Shown piece after piece: positions 23,495-31,288 of a DNA stretch of 61,932 bases; the first letter of the stretch is position 1, and the number at the start of each line of letters is the position of its first letter. The notes below the pieces were generated by a model. That model made no database searches, was not told the origin of the DNA, and saw only the letters and a list, made by a program, of their open reading frames with translations. The DNA comes from DASQEH01 sp038237745. Lineage in GTDB: Bacteria; Actinomycetota; Actinomycetes; Propionibacteriales; Nocardioidaceae. The stretch lies in NCBI GenBank assembly GCA_038237745.1, contig JBBRYJ010000015.1, positions 1 through 61,932 on the forward strand, given 5' to 3'. Both the position numbers and the translations under genes were made by a program.

Positions 23495-24483
23495 GTGCCC
23501 AGCAGCCGCTGAGTCGCAACGGCGGCGGCGCCGAGCCGAGTGGCCTCGGAATCGAGGTGATGCTGGCGGACGTAGATGGCGAGGTCGCAGAGCACACGAG
23601 CCAGCCGCGCATTCGTGCTGAGGCCAGCAGGACCCACGATGAGCGGCGCGTGCTCCAGGACGGTGTCGCAGCTCAGCACCACAGCGGTGCGGGCCATGCT
23701 GATCTCAGCCGCGACATCGTCCTGCTTCAGCCCCGTGAGCCTGGCTGCGGTCGACGACACGGCCAGCTCAGCGGTCCAGACCGCCTGCTCCATGAGGCCC
23801 AGCCGCAGTTCTTGGTGAGCTGTGGGCGTGAACTCGCGCAACCCGGCTGCTACCGCTTCTACGACGTGTCTGGCACCTCCTGCCCAGACTGCCGCCACAC
23901 CCAGCCCTCCCACCACGAACCCGGGACGGGACAGGTAGAAGTCGGCGTCTCCGACCTGGGCTGTCCCGGGGACCCCCGCGTCCACCCGTACGGTGAAGGA
24001 CCGCGCAGCGTCCATCGCCGTCGTGTTCCAGCTCGTGAGATCGGGGTCGACCTGGTCGGCGGCGATGTCGAGCAGGAGGTGGTGGTCGGCGTCGAGCCGG
24101 GCGGACACGAGCGCTCGGTCGATGAGACCTATTCCAGAGGCGAAGCGGAGGACGCCGTCGAGCGTCCAACCGCGTGGTGAGGCCGTCACCGTGAGCCCGG
24201 TACCCGCCGAGCGCGAGGCCCATACTCCGTAGACACCTGCGCCGGGACGAGCGCCGGCCTGGTCCGCGATCCGCATCGCGTCTGCATGACCTTCGACCAG
24301 CCTGGCCAGGCACAGGTCGACCCGGGCTACGTCGCGGAGTGTCGCGAAGAGCTCGACCAGAGGCCCTGTCCACACATTCTCGCCGGCGGCCACGACAGCG
24401 TTGAGGATCTCTCGCATCTCCGAAGGCGAGGAGCGCAGGTTCGCGGTGTCGATCGTCGCGAGTAACCCCGCAATCGCGGTCAC
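23491..24483 (-). CDS. Acyl-CoA dehydrogenase-like flavoprotein
   Basis: 330 residues, shorter than the usual 380. The middle domain (VYGVWASRSAGTGLTVTASP, RGWTLDGVLRFASGIGLIDRALVSA) and the C-terminal helical bundle (EQAVWTAELAVSSTAARL, CDLAIYVRQHHLDSEA) resemble acyl-CoA dehydrogenases. Catalytic residues are not obvious: I see no clear glutamate base in the expected place, so oxidation of a non-CoA substrate or loss of activity is possible. It is coupled on both sides by ATGA overlaps, to the methyltransferase upstream and to GT2 downstream. Confidence 0.75.
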   Translation of the reverse strand: MTAIAGLLATIDTANLRSSPSEMREILNAVVAAGENVWTGPLVELFATLRDVARVDLCLARLVEGHADAMRIADQAGARPGAGVYGVWASRSAGTGLTVTASPRGWTLDGVLRFASGIGLIDRALVSARLDADHHLLLDIAADQVDPDLTSWNTTAMDAARSFTVRVDAGVPGTAQVGDADFYLSRPGFVVGGLGVAAVWAGGARHVVEAVAAGLREFTPTAHQELRLGLMEQAVWTAELAVSSTAARLTGLKQDDVAAEISMARTAVVLSCDTVLEHAPLIVGPAGLSTNARLARVLCDLAIYVRQHHLDSEATRLGAAAVATQRLLGT

Positions 24484-25070
24484 GCCACTGCCTCGTAGAT
24501 GTCGAGAAGGAAGTCCTGGTCGACGTGGGTGACCAGCTTGGCAGCTCCTCGGTCCCGGGCCGCGCGGGCAAGACGTGTCTGCATCTCCGGTCCCGACACC
24601 AGGGTGTCATGCGGGTGATGGGCCCAGTGCATCGCAACCAGATGCCCCCCACGCTCGACCGACGACCAGAGCGCGTCGAGGGCCGGACCCAGGTCGGGTA
24701 CGTAGTACAGGAACTCCGCCACGAGCACGAGCTCGACCGGCCCGGCGAGCGGTACGTCGGGGAGTGCCGACTGGAGACACTGCACATGCCGGAGCTGACG
24801 GCAGCGGCGGCGGGCTTCCTCGATCGCGACCTTGGACGAGTCACTCGCGACGAGGGCGTCGACGCGCGACGACAGGGCAACCGAGGTGAAGCCCGGCCCG
24901 CAGCCAGGCTCCCACGCGGACGCATAGTGCTCGAGCGGCAGCGATGCCATCAGTACCGCCAGCTTGCGCCTCTCGTACCACGACGACCCAACCCGCCAAG
25001 GGTCGGCGTCCGCGGCGTACATGGCGTCGAAGTCGGGTGGGTTGCGAGAGGGTCGGCTCGGCTGCGTCAT
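24480..25070 (-). CDS. SAM-dependent methyltransferase, NodS-like
   Basis: 196 residues from ATG 25070, which overlaps the deacetylase stop (ATGA). DFDAMYAADADPWRVGSSWY followed by ERRK opens the NodS/class I methyltransferase family. WEPGCGPGFTSVAL is motif I, ALVASDSSKVAIEEAR motif II and VLVAEFLYYVPD motif IV. NodS N-methylates the deacetylated amino sugar of Nod factors, so a NodS-like enzyme next to a PIG-L deacetylase suggests N-methylation of the exposed amine. That role is inferred from the pairing, not proven by sequence. Confidence 0.82.
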   Translation of the reverse strand: MTQPSRPSRNPPDFDAMYAADADPWRVGSSWYERRKLAVLMASLPLEHYASAWEPGCGPGFTSVALSSRVDALVASDSSKVAIEEARRRCRQLRHVQCLQSALPDVPLAGPVELVLVAEFLYYVPDLGPALDALWSSVERGGHLVAMHWAHHPHDTLVSGPEMQTRLARAARDRGAAKLVTHVDQDFLLDIYEAVA

Positions 25071-25813
25071 ACGGTGACCAAGATCTCCGTGGTCCACTGC
25101 ACGACCGACGGGGGCAGAACTGGTTCGACGTCGTCCATGAGAGGTTCGGTCTGGCTGCTGTAGCACTGCAGGGCGACCTGCCGGGCCGCCTCGGCGTCGG
25201 TGTCGTTCCTCATCGGCTGAAGCGAGTGACCCCGGACGGCCGGACCGGCCGGGTCCAACCAGTGCGGGGCCCAGACGGGATACGCACTGACGCGACAGCC
25301 GGTTGCCGCGGCCGCCTCAGAGCAGGCCTTACCGACCGCCTGGTGGTCTGCATGCGGGTCGCGCCCCCAGACCGTGACCACCTGATCGGCGCCGACTCTT
25401 TCGATAGTCCTGATCACGACCGACCTGAGGGCGTCCGGGTGCTCGCCGAGCCGGCCGTCGGGCAGGCCGCCGACTGACCAGGACGCCGCGCCCAGTGCCA
25501 GGCAGGCCTCCGAGAACTCCGTGGCTCGTCGCGCGCCGAGGTGGTCGACGCTGCGACCGAGATGGTCCACGGCGGCCTCACCGGCTGAGAGCGAGAGGGC
25601 ATGCACCGACACACCGGAGCGAGTCATCGACGCGATGGACGCGCCGAACCCCAGCGTCTCGTCGTCGGGATGAGCACCGACGACAAGCACCACATCACCT
25701 TCTCGAACGCCGAGACCTTCCCGAGGCGTAACGGCCAAGAGCCCCGCGAGCATGGTTGTCCACTGGCGCAGGTACACGGAGTCCGGCGTGACGGCGACGC
25801 GCGCCTCGGTCAT
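25067..25813 (-). CDS. PIG-L/LmbE-family N-deacetylase
   Basis: 248 residues. VVGAHPDDETLGFG around residue 48 is the zinc AHPDDE motif with the catalytic aspartate, and GRDPHADHQAVGKAC holds the distal histidines. It shares its fold with, but is not a close copy of, the deacetylase at 18894. It is coupled by ATGA to topoisomerase IB upstream and to the methyltransferase downstream, so it acts in the same process as the latter: likely deacetylation of an amino sugar or similar conjugate before methylation. Confidence 0.85.
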   Translation of the reverse strand: MTEARVAVTPDSVYLRQWTTMLAGLLAVTPREGLGVREGDVVLVVGAHPDDETLGFGASIASMTRSGVSVHALSLSAGEAAVDHLGRSVDHLGARRATEFSEACLALGAASWSVGGLPDGRLGEHPDALRSVVIRTIERVGADQVVTVWGRDPHADHQAVGKACSEAAAATGCRVSAYPVWAPHWLDPAGPAVRGHSLQPMRNDTDAEAARQVALQCYSSQTEPLMDDVEPVLPPSVVQWTTEILVTV

Positions 25814-26856
25814 CGAGCGGCCGACGCGGTACGGCGCGAGCGCTGGGCAGAGTTGGGGTCGCGCATGAGCATGCGCAGGACCGCCTTCTCGAGGTGCTCC
25901 TGGCGTCGCCTGGGTTCTTCAGGTGCGCGCTGGAGGGCGTGCGCGATCGTCGTCCCGTCCTCATACAGGTCGATCACGCGCGGGTCGATGTAGGAGTTGC
26001 GTGCGATCGTCGGGGTGTTCCCGAGATACTCCGACACCTCGACGACCGCCTTGCGGATGACCCGCTTGCGGCTGGTCTTCGAGGTGTCGGCCGAGGCGTT
26101 GTCGGCGAGTGAGGTGGCTGCGATGACGGTTGCGTGCCAGGTCCGGAAGTCCTTCGCCGTCACGTCAGCCTCGAAGACCTCCTGCAGGTAGGCGTTCACG
26201 TCGGCAGCCTGTACCGGGAACCAGTGGCGCCCGTTCTGGAACGACAGAAGACGGTCCCCTCCTCCGCGACGCCTCCGCAGCTGCTGAACGATGTCGTAGA
26301 CCTCGGCGTCGTCGATCAGGATCTCGTGTTCGATGCCCGACTTGCCGACGAACGAGAAGAGGAGCGCGTCGCGTTGGCGGCGCACATGGCGACGCTCCAA
26401 GGTCGTCAGGCCATAGCTGCCGTGCTCGTCGGCGTACACGTCGCTGCCGATGCGGAAGTAACCGACGTCGATGAGCCGCACGGCCAGCCCCAGCACCCGC
26501 TCCTTCGTCAGCCCCTCGGAGTCGAGGTCTCCCTGCACGTGAAGCCTTGCCTTCGGTAGGACCTTCGCCATCTTGAGGATGCGGTCGAACTTGGCCTCGT
26601 CGCGCTTACGACGCCACTCGGGGTGGTACATGTACTGGCGCCGGCCGGCTGCGTCGGTGCCGACCACCTGGATGTGCCCGTTCGGGTAGGGGCAGATCCA
26701 GACGTCCTGCCAGGCCGGAGGGATGACGAGAGCCTTGATCCGCGCGACGTTCTCGGCAGGGAGCCGCTCCCCCGCGGCGTCGCGGTACACGAACCCCTGC
26801 CCGGAGCGTCTTCGCGTCCAGCCGATGTCGTTGGGGGAGACGTTGCGCAACCTCAC
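25810..26856 (-). CDS. DNA topoisomerase IB
   Basis: 348 residues, the size of bacterial/poxvirus-type topoisomerase IB. Catalytic residues are all visible: GYFRIGSDVYADEHGSYGLT (first Arg), FVGKSG (Lys), KDFRTWHAT (Arg and His) and IARNSYIDPRV (nucleophile Tyr, around residue 288). It nicks and reseals one strand to relax supercoils of either sign. Its ATG is upstream-most of a chain of four-base overlaps ending in GT2, an unexpected partner for envelope-type enzymes; it may simply supply the promoter. Confidence 0.93.
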   Translation of the reverse strand: MRLRNVSPNDIGWTRRRSGQGFVYRDAAGERLPAENVARIKALVIPPAWQDVWICPYPNGHIQVVGTDAAGRRQYMYHPEWRRKRDEAKFDRILKMAKVLPKARLHVQGDLDSEGLTKERVLGLAVRLIDVGYFRIGSDVYADEHGSYGLTTLERRHVRRQRDALLFSFVGKSGIEHEILIDDAEVYDIVQQLRRRRGGGDRLLSFQNGRHWFPVQAADVNAYLQEVFEADVTAKDFRTWHATVIAATSLADNASADTSKTSRKRVIRKAVVEVSEYLGNTPTIARNSYIDPRVIDLYEDGTTIAHALQRAPEEPRRRQEHLEKAVLRMLMRDPNSAQRSRRTASAAR

Positions 26857-26899
26857 CCAGGTCGTGTACCCCGATCAGCGACGGTTCACCGCGAGCGGC

Positions 26900-27112
26900 T
26901 CACCTGTCCCGCACGAACACGTCCAGTACACCGTTGGTATCCCCCACGACCAGTCCCGACGCCGGCGAGTCGAATGCCACAGTCTGGCCGTTCGCCGAAA
27001 TCGTCGCATCGTCGCTTGGTGCCCCAGTGATCTGTTTCCCATTGGGGTGCACAGTGACCCGCTGGGTGAACCCGGTTGCCAGATCGCGAACGAACACATC
27101 AGACGTCAACCA
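26900..27112 (-). pseudogene. Fragment of a PD40/TolB-like beta-propeller protein
   Basis: About 70 residues read DVFVRDLATGFTQRVTV, then ISANGQTVAFDSPASGLVVG and DTNGVLDVFVRDR before a TGA. This is one blade plus the start of the next of a secreted beta-propeller made of repeated DVFVRDL..G....V......G......S..SI...G..VAF.S modules. No start codon with an RBS is present and the upstream sequence is rnpB, so only an internal piece survives, left by a deletion or rearrangement. Confidence 0.6.
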
Positions 27113-27144
27113 TCCGCATCCGCCTTTCGGACCACGGGAAACGC

Positions 27145-27160
27145 CCCTCCTCGAGGAGGG
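27145..27160. terminator. Perfect palindrome downstream of rnpB
   Basis: CCCTCCTCGAGGAGGG is self-complementary and would fold as a 6-bp GC stem with a TCGA loop. It lies about 70 bases beyond the rnpB 3' end and could stop its transcription. Confidence 0.45.
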
Positions 27161-27231
27161 CACGCGTCCTTCACTGCGCGTATCCATCCTCGGCGGCGGT
27201 CCTTCTTGCCCAGGCAAGGTATGCGAGGTGC

Positions 27232-27674
27232 GGGCGAGCCGGCTCATAGGCCGGGTTCTGTTGGCGGCCGACCCTCGCGGGCCGACCCTGAGCAGCCATC
27301 CATCTAGGCGCCTCGTTGCCGAGACGCTCGTGCGACCTACCCGCAAGCTCGGGCGGGCCGCCCTTCGGGGACCGGTGCGGTCCCAACGCCTGCGCGGACT
27401 TCGGACCGAGGTCCTCGTCCTTCTTGGTCTTGCTCCAGGTGGGGTTTACCCAGCCGCCTCGGTCACCCGAGGCGCTGGTGGTCTCTTACACCACCGTTTC
27501 ACCCTTACCCGCACTCCGACGAGTCGGAGCCGCTGGCGGTCTGTCTCTGTGGCACTGTCCCGCGGGTCACCCCGGGTGGGCGTTACCCACCACCTTGCCC
27601 TGCGGAGCCCGGACCTTCCTCGACCAGTCATCGTCTACGACGACGCCGACCGCGGCCGCCCGGCCGGCTCGCCC
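27232..27674 (-). ncRNA. rnpB: RNase P RNA, bacterial class A
   Basis: Read on the minus strand the sequence contains GAGGAAGGTCCGGGCTCC, then GGTGGGTAACGCCCACC, CGGGTAAGGGTGAAACGG, GGTGTAAGAGACCACC and, near the 3' end, GGCCGCCAACAGAACCCGGC, the conserved CR-I to CR-V blocks and P-helix loops of RNase P RNA. The 5' segment GGCGAGCCGGC (complement of 27663-27673) pairs perfectly with GCCGGCTCGCC at the 3' end to make helix P1, which fixes the length at about 440 nt. TAGAGT (complement of 27684-27689) is a likely -10. It processes tRNA 5' ends with RnpA. Confidence 0.96.
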
Positions 27675-27744
27675 ACGTTGGGAACTCTACCGCTCGACGC
27701 GCCGTAGGCCAGACACCGCCGGCTCAATGCGACGGAGAGCCCGA

Positions 27745-29184
27745 TCAGGCAAGCTCGAAGACCACTTTGCGCGTGGTCACGTCCGCCTTGGTCAGAGTCA
27801 CCCTGACCCTGTGTCCGAGCGGCAGGGAGCTGGCGGGCGCTACCACCTTCGCCTCGACCGCCGGGTCCTGGATCACGACGACTCCGTTCGCCGGGTCTCT
27901 GTCGTCGACATCCGTGACCACCCCTTCGAACGTCTGGCCCACGTGACCCGACAGCAGTCCGGCCTCCACCAGGTCGAGGACAGCCCGATCGAACGTGCGG
28001 GCGCGGCGGTTGGACTCCGCCATCTCAGCGGGAAGTTCGCGAAGCTTGGCGCGAACCCAGTCGGGGATGTCGGTACCCGCGCACAGAGATACGGCCACCT
28101 CTCCGGCGTACCGGTCACACAGACGCCGCAGCGGGGCGGTCACGTGGGCGTACTCGCTGGCGAGTGCCCCATGCTCGACGTGCTCGGGTACGCCCCCGTC
28201 GAAAGCGACGTACCCTGCGCCCCGGAACAGCGTCGTGCAGGCGACGAGCATCGCAGCACCAGCGGGTGTGTTGGGGTCGATCGTCCGCACGAAGTCCGGG
28301 TAGTCGAGCGCCTCGCTCCAGTCGAGACTGAGAGCGACGGCAGTACGGCGCAGCTTGGCCAGCGCCGAGTCCGACGCCGGCGGAAGGGTCCGCACGATGC
28401 CCTCCTCGCCGTACAGCATCAGCTCGGCGGCCTGCATACCCGTGAGCAGTGAGATCTGGGCGTTCCAGTCTTCGACCGGCAGCTTCTCCCGGTACTCGAG
28501 GGCCCACCCGGAGTCGGTCACCACGACCTCCTGCTCGGGCAACGGCAGGCTGATGCCGCCCCTCTCACGCTCCCGCGCCTGGCGTAGCCTCCCGACCTCC
28601 TCCAGCAGCACCATCACCTCGTCGGCGGTTCCCGCGTCGAGCTGGGCCTGCACGCCCGGATAGTCGAGCTGAGCACGGCTCTTGACCCGTGCACGCTCGA
28701 CGTCGACCTTGGTGCCCTCGCCGCGCGAGTCGAGCTCGATCGACCACAGCAGTGCGGGCCGGACCTGATCGGGCAGCAGACTCGCGGCTCCTTCGGAGAG
28801 CACCGGCGGATGCAGCGCGATGCGATGGTCCGGCGCGTAGAGCGTCTGCCCACGACGGTGCGCCTCGAGATCCACGGGCCCGCCCGGCTCCACGAACGCG
28901 GCGACGTCGGCGATGGCGTACCGGACGCGGAACCCACCGCCTTCCCGACGTTCGATATGCAGGGCCTGATCGAGATCCTTGGAACCAGGCGGGTCGAGCG
29001 TCACGAACGGGATGTCGGTGCGGTCGAGCTGAGGAAGCTTGGAGTTGGCCGCGGCGTCGTTCGCCGCCGCCAACACGTCGACCGGAAAGTCCGGCGAGAT
29101 GGCCAATTCTTCTTCGATGGAATGGATGCCGTCGACGAACCCGGCGTTGTCGCGGCTGGCTAGCCTGACGCTGAGTCGCGGCAC
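27745..29184 (-). CDS. RNB-domain exoribonuclease (RNase II/R family)
   Basis: 479 residues from the GTG at 29184, with AAAGGGGA eight bases upstream; an ATG at 29223 is in frame but has no such site. FVTLDPPGSKDLDQALHIE around residue 75 carries the clustered aspartates that bind Mg2+, followed by YAIADVAAFVEPGGPVD. HVTAPLRRLCDRY is the conserved YTH.TSPIRRY.D equivalent. The protein lacks the long N-terminal cold-shock domains of RNase R and is of the short actinobacterial type. It degrades single-stranded RNA 3' to 5'. It sits just upstream of rnpB on the same strand. Confidence 0.88.
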   Translation of the reverse strand: MPRLSVRLASRDNAGFVDGIHSIEEELAISPDFPVDVLAAANDAAANSKLPQLDRTDIPFVTLDPPGSKDLDQALHIERREGGGFRVRYAIADVAAFVEPGGPVDLEAHRRGQTLYAPDHRIALHPPVLSEGAASLLPDQVRPALLWSIELDSRGEGTKVDVERARVKSRAQLDYPGVQAQLDAGTADEVMVLLEEVGRLRQARERERGGISLPLPEQEVVVTDSGWALEYREKLPVEDWNAQISLLTGMQAAELMLYGEEGIVRTLPPASDSALAKLRRTAVALSLDWSEALDYPDFVRTIDPNTPAGAAMLVACTTLFRGAGYVAFDGGVPEHVEHGALASEYAHVTAPLRRLCDRYAGEVAVSLCAGTDIPDWVRAKLRELPAEMAESNRRARTFDRAVLDLVEAGLLSGHVGQTFEGVVTDVDDRDPANGVVVIQDPAVEAKVVAPASSLPLGHRVRVTLTKADVTTRKVVFELA

Positions 29185-29259
29185 GACAACGGTCCCCTTT
29201 CGGATTCCAAGATGGGGAACCACCCTATCGCCAGGGTCGCCTCAGCGAGGTCGCCCGCT

Positions 29260-29325
29260 CGCGCATAGGCACCCTGTCGACGGAGCATATTCGCCCTCTC
29301 GACGGGGCATTGGCGCCCTTCCGCG
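29260..29325. repeat. 22-bp intergenic tandem repeat, locus C (three units)
   Basis: Units at 29260-29281, 29282-29303 and 29304-29325 are each exactly 22 bp. Their cores are GCATAGGCACCCTGTCG, GCATATTCGCCCTCTCG and GCATTGGCGCCCTTCCG. The array ends at the base before the RNase H/phosphatase stop codon (complement). It lies between the RNB and RNase H genes, both on the minus strand. Confidence 0.8.
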
Positions 29326-30525
29326 TCAGGGGAGGGCTGAGAACTGCCGCAGTGACGACGCCCCAGACGCATAGAAGCTGAGCGTCGTCAGGGAGGCCGG
29401 CGCGACCGACAGCTTGTTGACAACCTCCAGCGGGGCATCGAGGCAGTACCTCACCGACAGCTTGATCGGGTTGACGTGGCTCACCACGACCACCATCCTC
29501 CCCGCGTATGACGTCACAAGTCCGGCCAGCGCATTCTCGACCCTGCGCTGGACCTCGACGATCGACTCTCCTCCGGGCGGTGCGACGTCCATCGAGTTCT
29601 GCCATGCCTGCAGCTCCTCGGGCCACCCCTCCTCTACCTCCGACAGCGTGTGTCCGTCCCATTCACCAAAGCCCGCCTCGCGGAAGCCGTCCTCGACCAC
29701 CACATCGAGGCCGAGGGCCGCGGCGACCTTGGACGCAGTGTTGCGGGTGCGTCGCATCGACGACGTGATGACCGCGCTTATCCCCTCTTCCCGCGCCAGC
29801 GCGCTCGCCGCCCTGCGAGCCTGGTCCCATCCCTCCGGTATGAGGCCAGGGTCGTCGCCTCCCGGGCCTGAGAACCGTCTGGCGACGGTATGGCGGGTGA
29901 CGCCGTGCCTCAGGAGAACGACGGTCGTGGGCTCGCCCAAGGAACCGCTCCAGCCCAGTAGGGGGTTGCGGATCCGGCCCGACTGTCGAGGGGCGAACTC
30001 CGCATCGACCGCCACGGGAGACGGCGGCCCCATCGGGTCGAGTGTCGGGTCTCCCGACGATGGCGTCGAGGCTTCGACCGCACGCGCCGCGGTCATCACC
30101 TCATACACGGCTCCGCTCGCGGCGGCGTCCATGGCGAGGTTGGCAAGCCGGTCGGCATCACCGTTGAGATCACGCCGTACCCACGTCCAGCCGGTGCCAA
30201 AAGGCGCGAGGCGCTGAGCGGCGATGGCCAGCGGCCTCATGCCCGGAGCCTTGACCTTCCACCGGCCCGCCATCTGCTCGATGACGAGCTTGGAGTCCAT
30301 CCGCACCTCGAGTTCGGCGTCCGGCGTGTGCTCGAGGTAGAGCTCGAGCCCGGCAATGAGCCCTCGGTACTCCGCGACGTTGTTCGTTGCACGGCCGATC
30401 GCCTCAGCTGCCTGCGCGATGACCTCTCCGGTATCGGCATCACGCAGCAACGCTCCGAACCCAGCTGGCCCAGGGTTGCCCCGCGAGCCGCCATCGGCCT
30501 CGACGATCACCCGTCGGTGTGTCAT
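29326..30525 (-). CDS. Bifunctional RNase H / acid phosphatase (alpha-ribazole phosphatase-like)
   Basis: 399 residues. The N-terminal RNase HI domain shows IVEADGGSRGNPGPAGFGAL (Asp), TNNVAEYRGLIAGLE (Glu) and MDSKLVIEQM (Asp), then a WV.RD.N..AD..AN end (Asp). After an 80-residue linker comes a histidine phosphatase domain: VLLRHGVTRHTVARRFSG and GFGEWDG, with VVVSHVNPIKL as the second histidine. This fusion is the actinobacterial type described in mycobacteria (Rv2228c), where it removes RNA from hybrids and has CobC-like phosphatase activity. The stop codon abuts the 22-bp repeat array. Confidence 0.92.
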   Translation of the reverse strand: MTHRRVIVEADGGSRGNPGPAGFGALLRDADTGEVIAQAAEAIGRATNNVAEYRGLIAGLELYLEHTPDAELEVRMDSKLVIEQMAGRWKVKAPGMRPLAIAAQRLAPFGTGWTWVRRDLNGDADRLANLAMDAAASGAVYEVMTAARAVEASTPSSGDPTLDPMGPPSPVAVDAEFAPRQSGRIRNPLLGWSGSLGEPTTVVLLRHGVTRHTVARRFSGPGGDDPGLIPEGWDQARRAASALAREEGISAVITSSMRRTRNTASKVAAALGLDVVVEDGFREAGFGEWDGHTLSEVEEGWPEELQAWQNSMDVAPPGGESIVEVQRRVENALAGLVTSYAGRMVVVVSHVNPIKLSVRYCLDAPLEVVNKLSVAPASLTTLSFYASGASSLRQFSALP

Positions 30526-30534
30526 CGGAGAAGG

Positions 30535-31278
30535 TCAGATCCCCGACTCGGACGTGCGAACGAGGATCCGGTTGCACTCTTCGCACCTCAGCACCTCGTC
30601 ACTCGGCGCCGTCGCCATCCTGGCAAGGTCGGCGGCGCCGACGTCGAGCTGACAGCCACCGCACCGCCGATGGTGCAGCGCGCCCGCTCCCACCCCTCCA
30701 AGCTGGGCCCTCAGCTTCTCGTAGAGCGCCAACAGGTCTGCCGGCATATCAGCCGCGAGCAGGTCGCGCTCGGCGCGTGCCTCACCCTGCATCGCGCCCA
30801 CCTCGGCAACCGTCGCGTCGCGCCGCCGGGTCTGCTCGGCCGCGTTCGACTCGATCTCGGCGAGCTCCCGGCTGAGATCGGCCAGCTGTGACTGAGCGTC
30901 CTCCTGCCGCTCCATGACTTCGAGCTCTGAGTCTTCGAGATCGCTGATCCGGCGGTTGAGGGTCTGCATCTCGTGCTGCATGGCCTGGAGCTGCTTCGGA
31001 TCCGAGACGAGGCCCCGGTCGATCCGCTCCTGGTTACGAGATCGGCGCCCCCGCACCTGCTCGACGTCGGCGTCGGCCTTACGTTGCTCTCGAGCCAGAT
31101 CGTCCACCTCAGTCGTCAGCCGGCCGTGCCTGTCCGCGACGTCGGTACGGCGTTCGGCGAGCCGTCCGAGGATCTCGTGCTCGGGAAGCGTCCTCACCTT
31201 ATGGTCCATCTGGTCGAGGCTCGCGTCGAGCTGTTGCAGATCCAACAGCCTCAGCTGCGCGAAGGGATCGGCTTTCAG
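30535..31278 (-). CDS. CT398-type coiled-coil hinge protein with C4 zinc ribbon
   Basis: 247 residues. A long helical coiled coil (RRTDVADRHGRLTTEVDDLA onward) has the LVSDPKQLQAMQHEMQTLNR hinge typical of the family. The end is a zinc ribbon: CGGCQLDVG and RCEECNRILVR, four cysteines. Most relatives begin at the residue before KADP..QL.LLDLQ; here that codon is CTG at 31278, with GAGGAG 6 bases ahead overlapping the Nif3 stop. A CTG start is therefore likely. The only upstream alternative, GTG 31332, adds residues not seen in the family. Genes of this family follow nif3 in many actinomycetes; the molecular role is unknown. Confidence 0.82.
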   Translation of the reverse strand: MKADPFAQLRLLDLQQLDASLDQMDHKVRTLPEHEILGRLAERRTDVADRHGRLTTEVDDLAREQRKADADVEQVRGRRSRNQERIDRGLVSDPKQLQAMQHEMQTLNRRISDLEDSELEVMERQEDAQSQLADLSRELAEIESNAAEQTRRRDATVAEVGAMQGEARAERDLLAADMPADLLALYEKLRAQLGGVGAGALHHRRCGGCQLDVGAADLARMATAPSDEVLRCEECNRILVRTSESGI

Positions 31279-31288
31279 CGGGAGCTCC

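Noticed and set aside
27316..28452. Plus-strand frame crossing rnpB and the RNB gene
   Set aside because: It runs antisense through conserved RNase P RNA helices and a clear exonuclease gene; no motif supports it.
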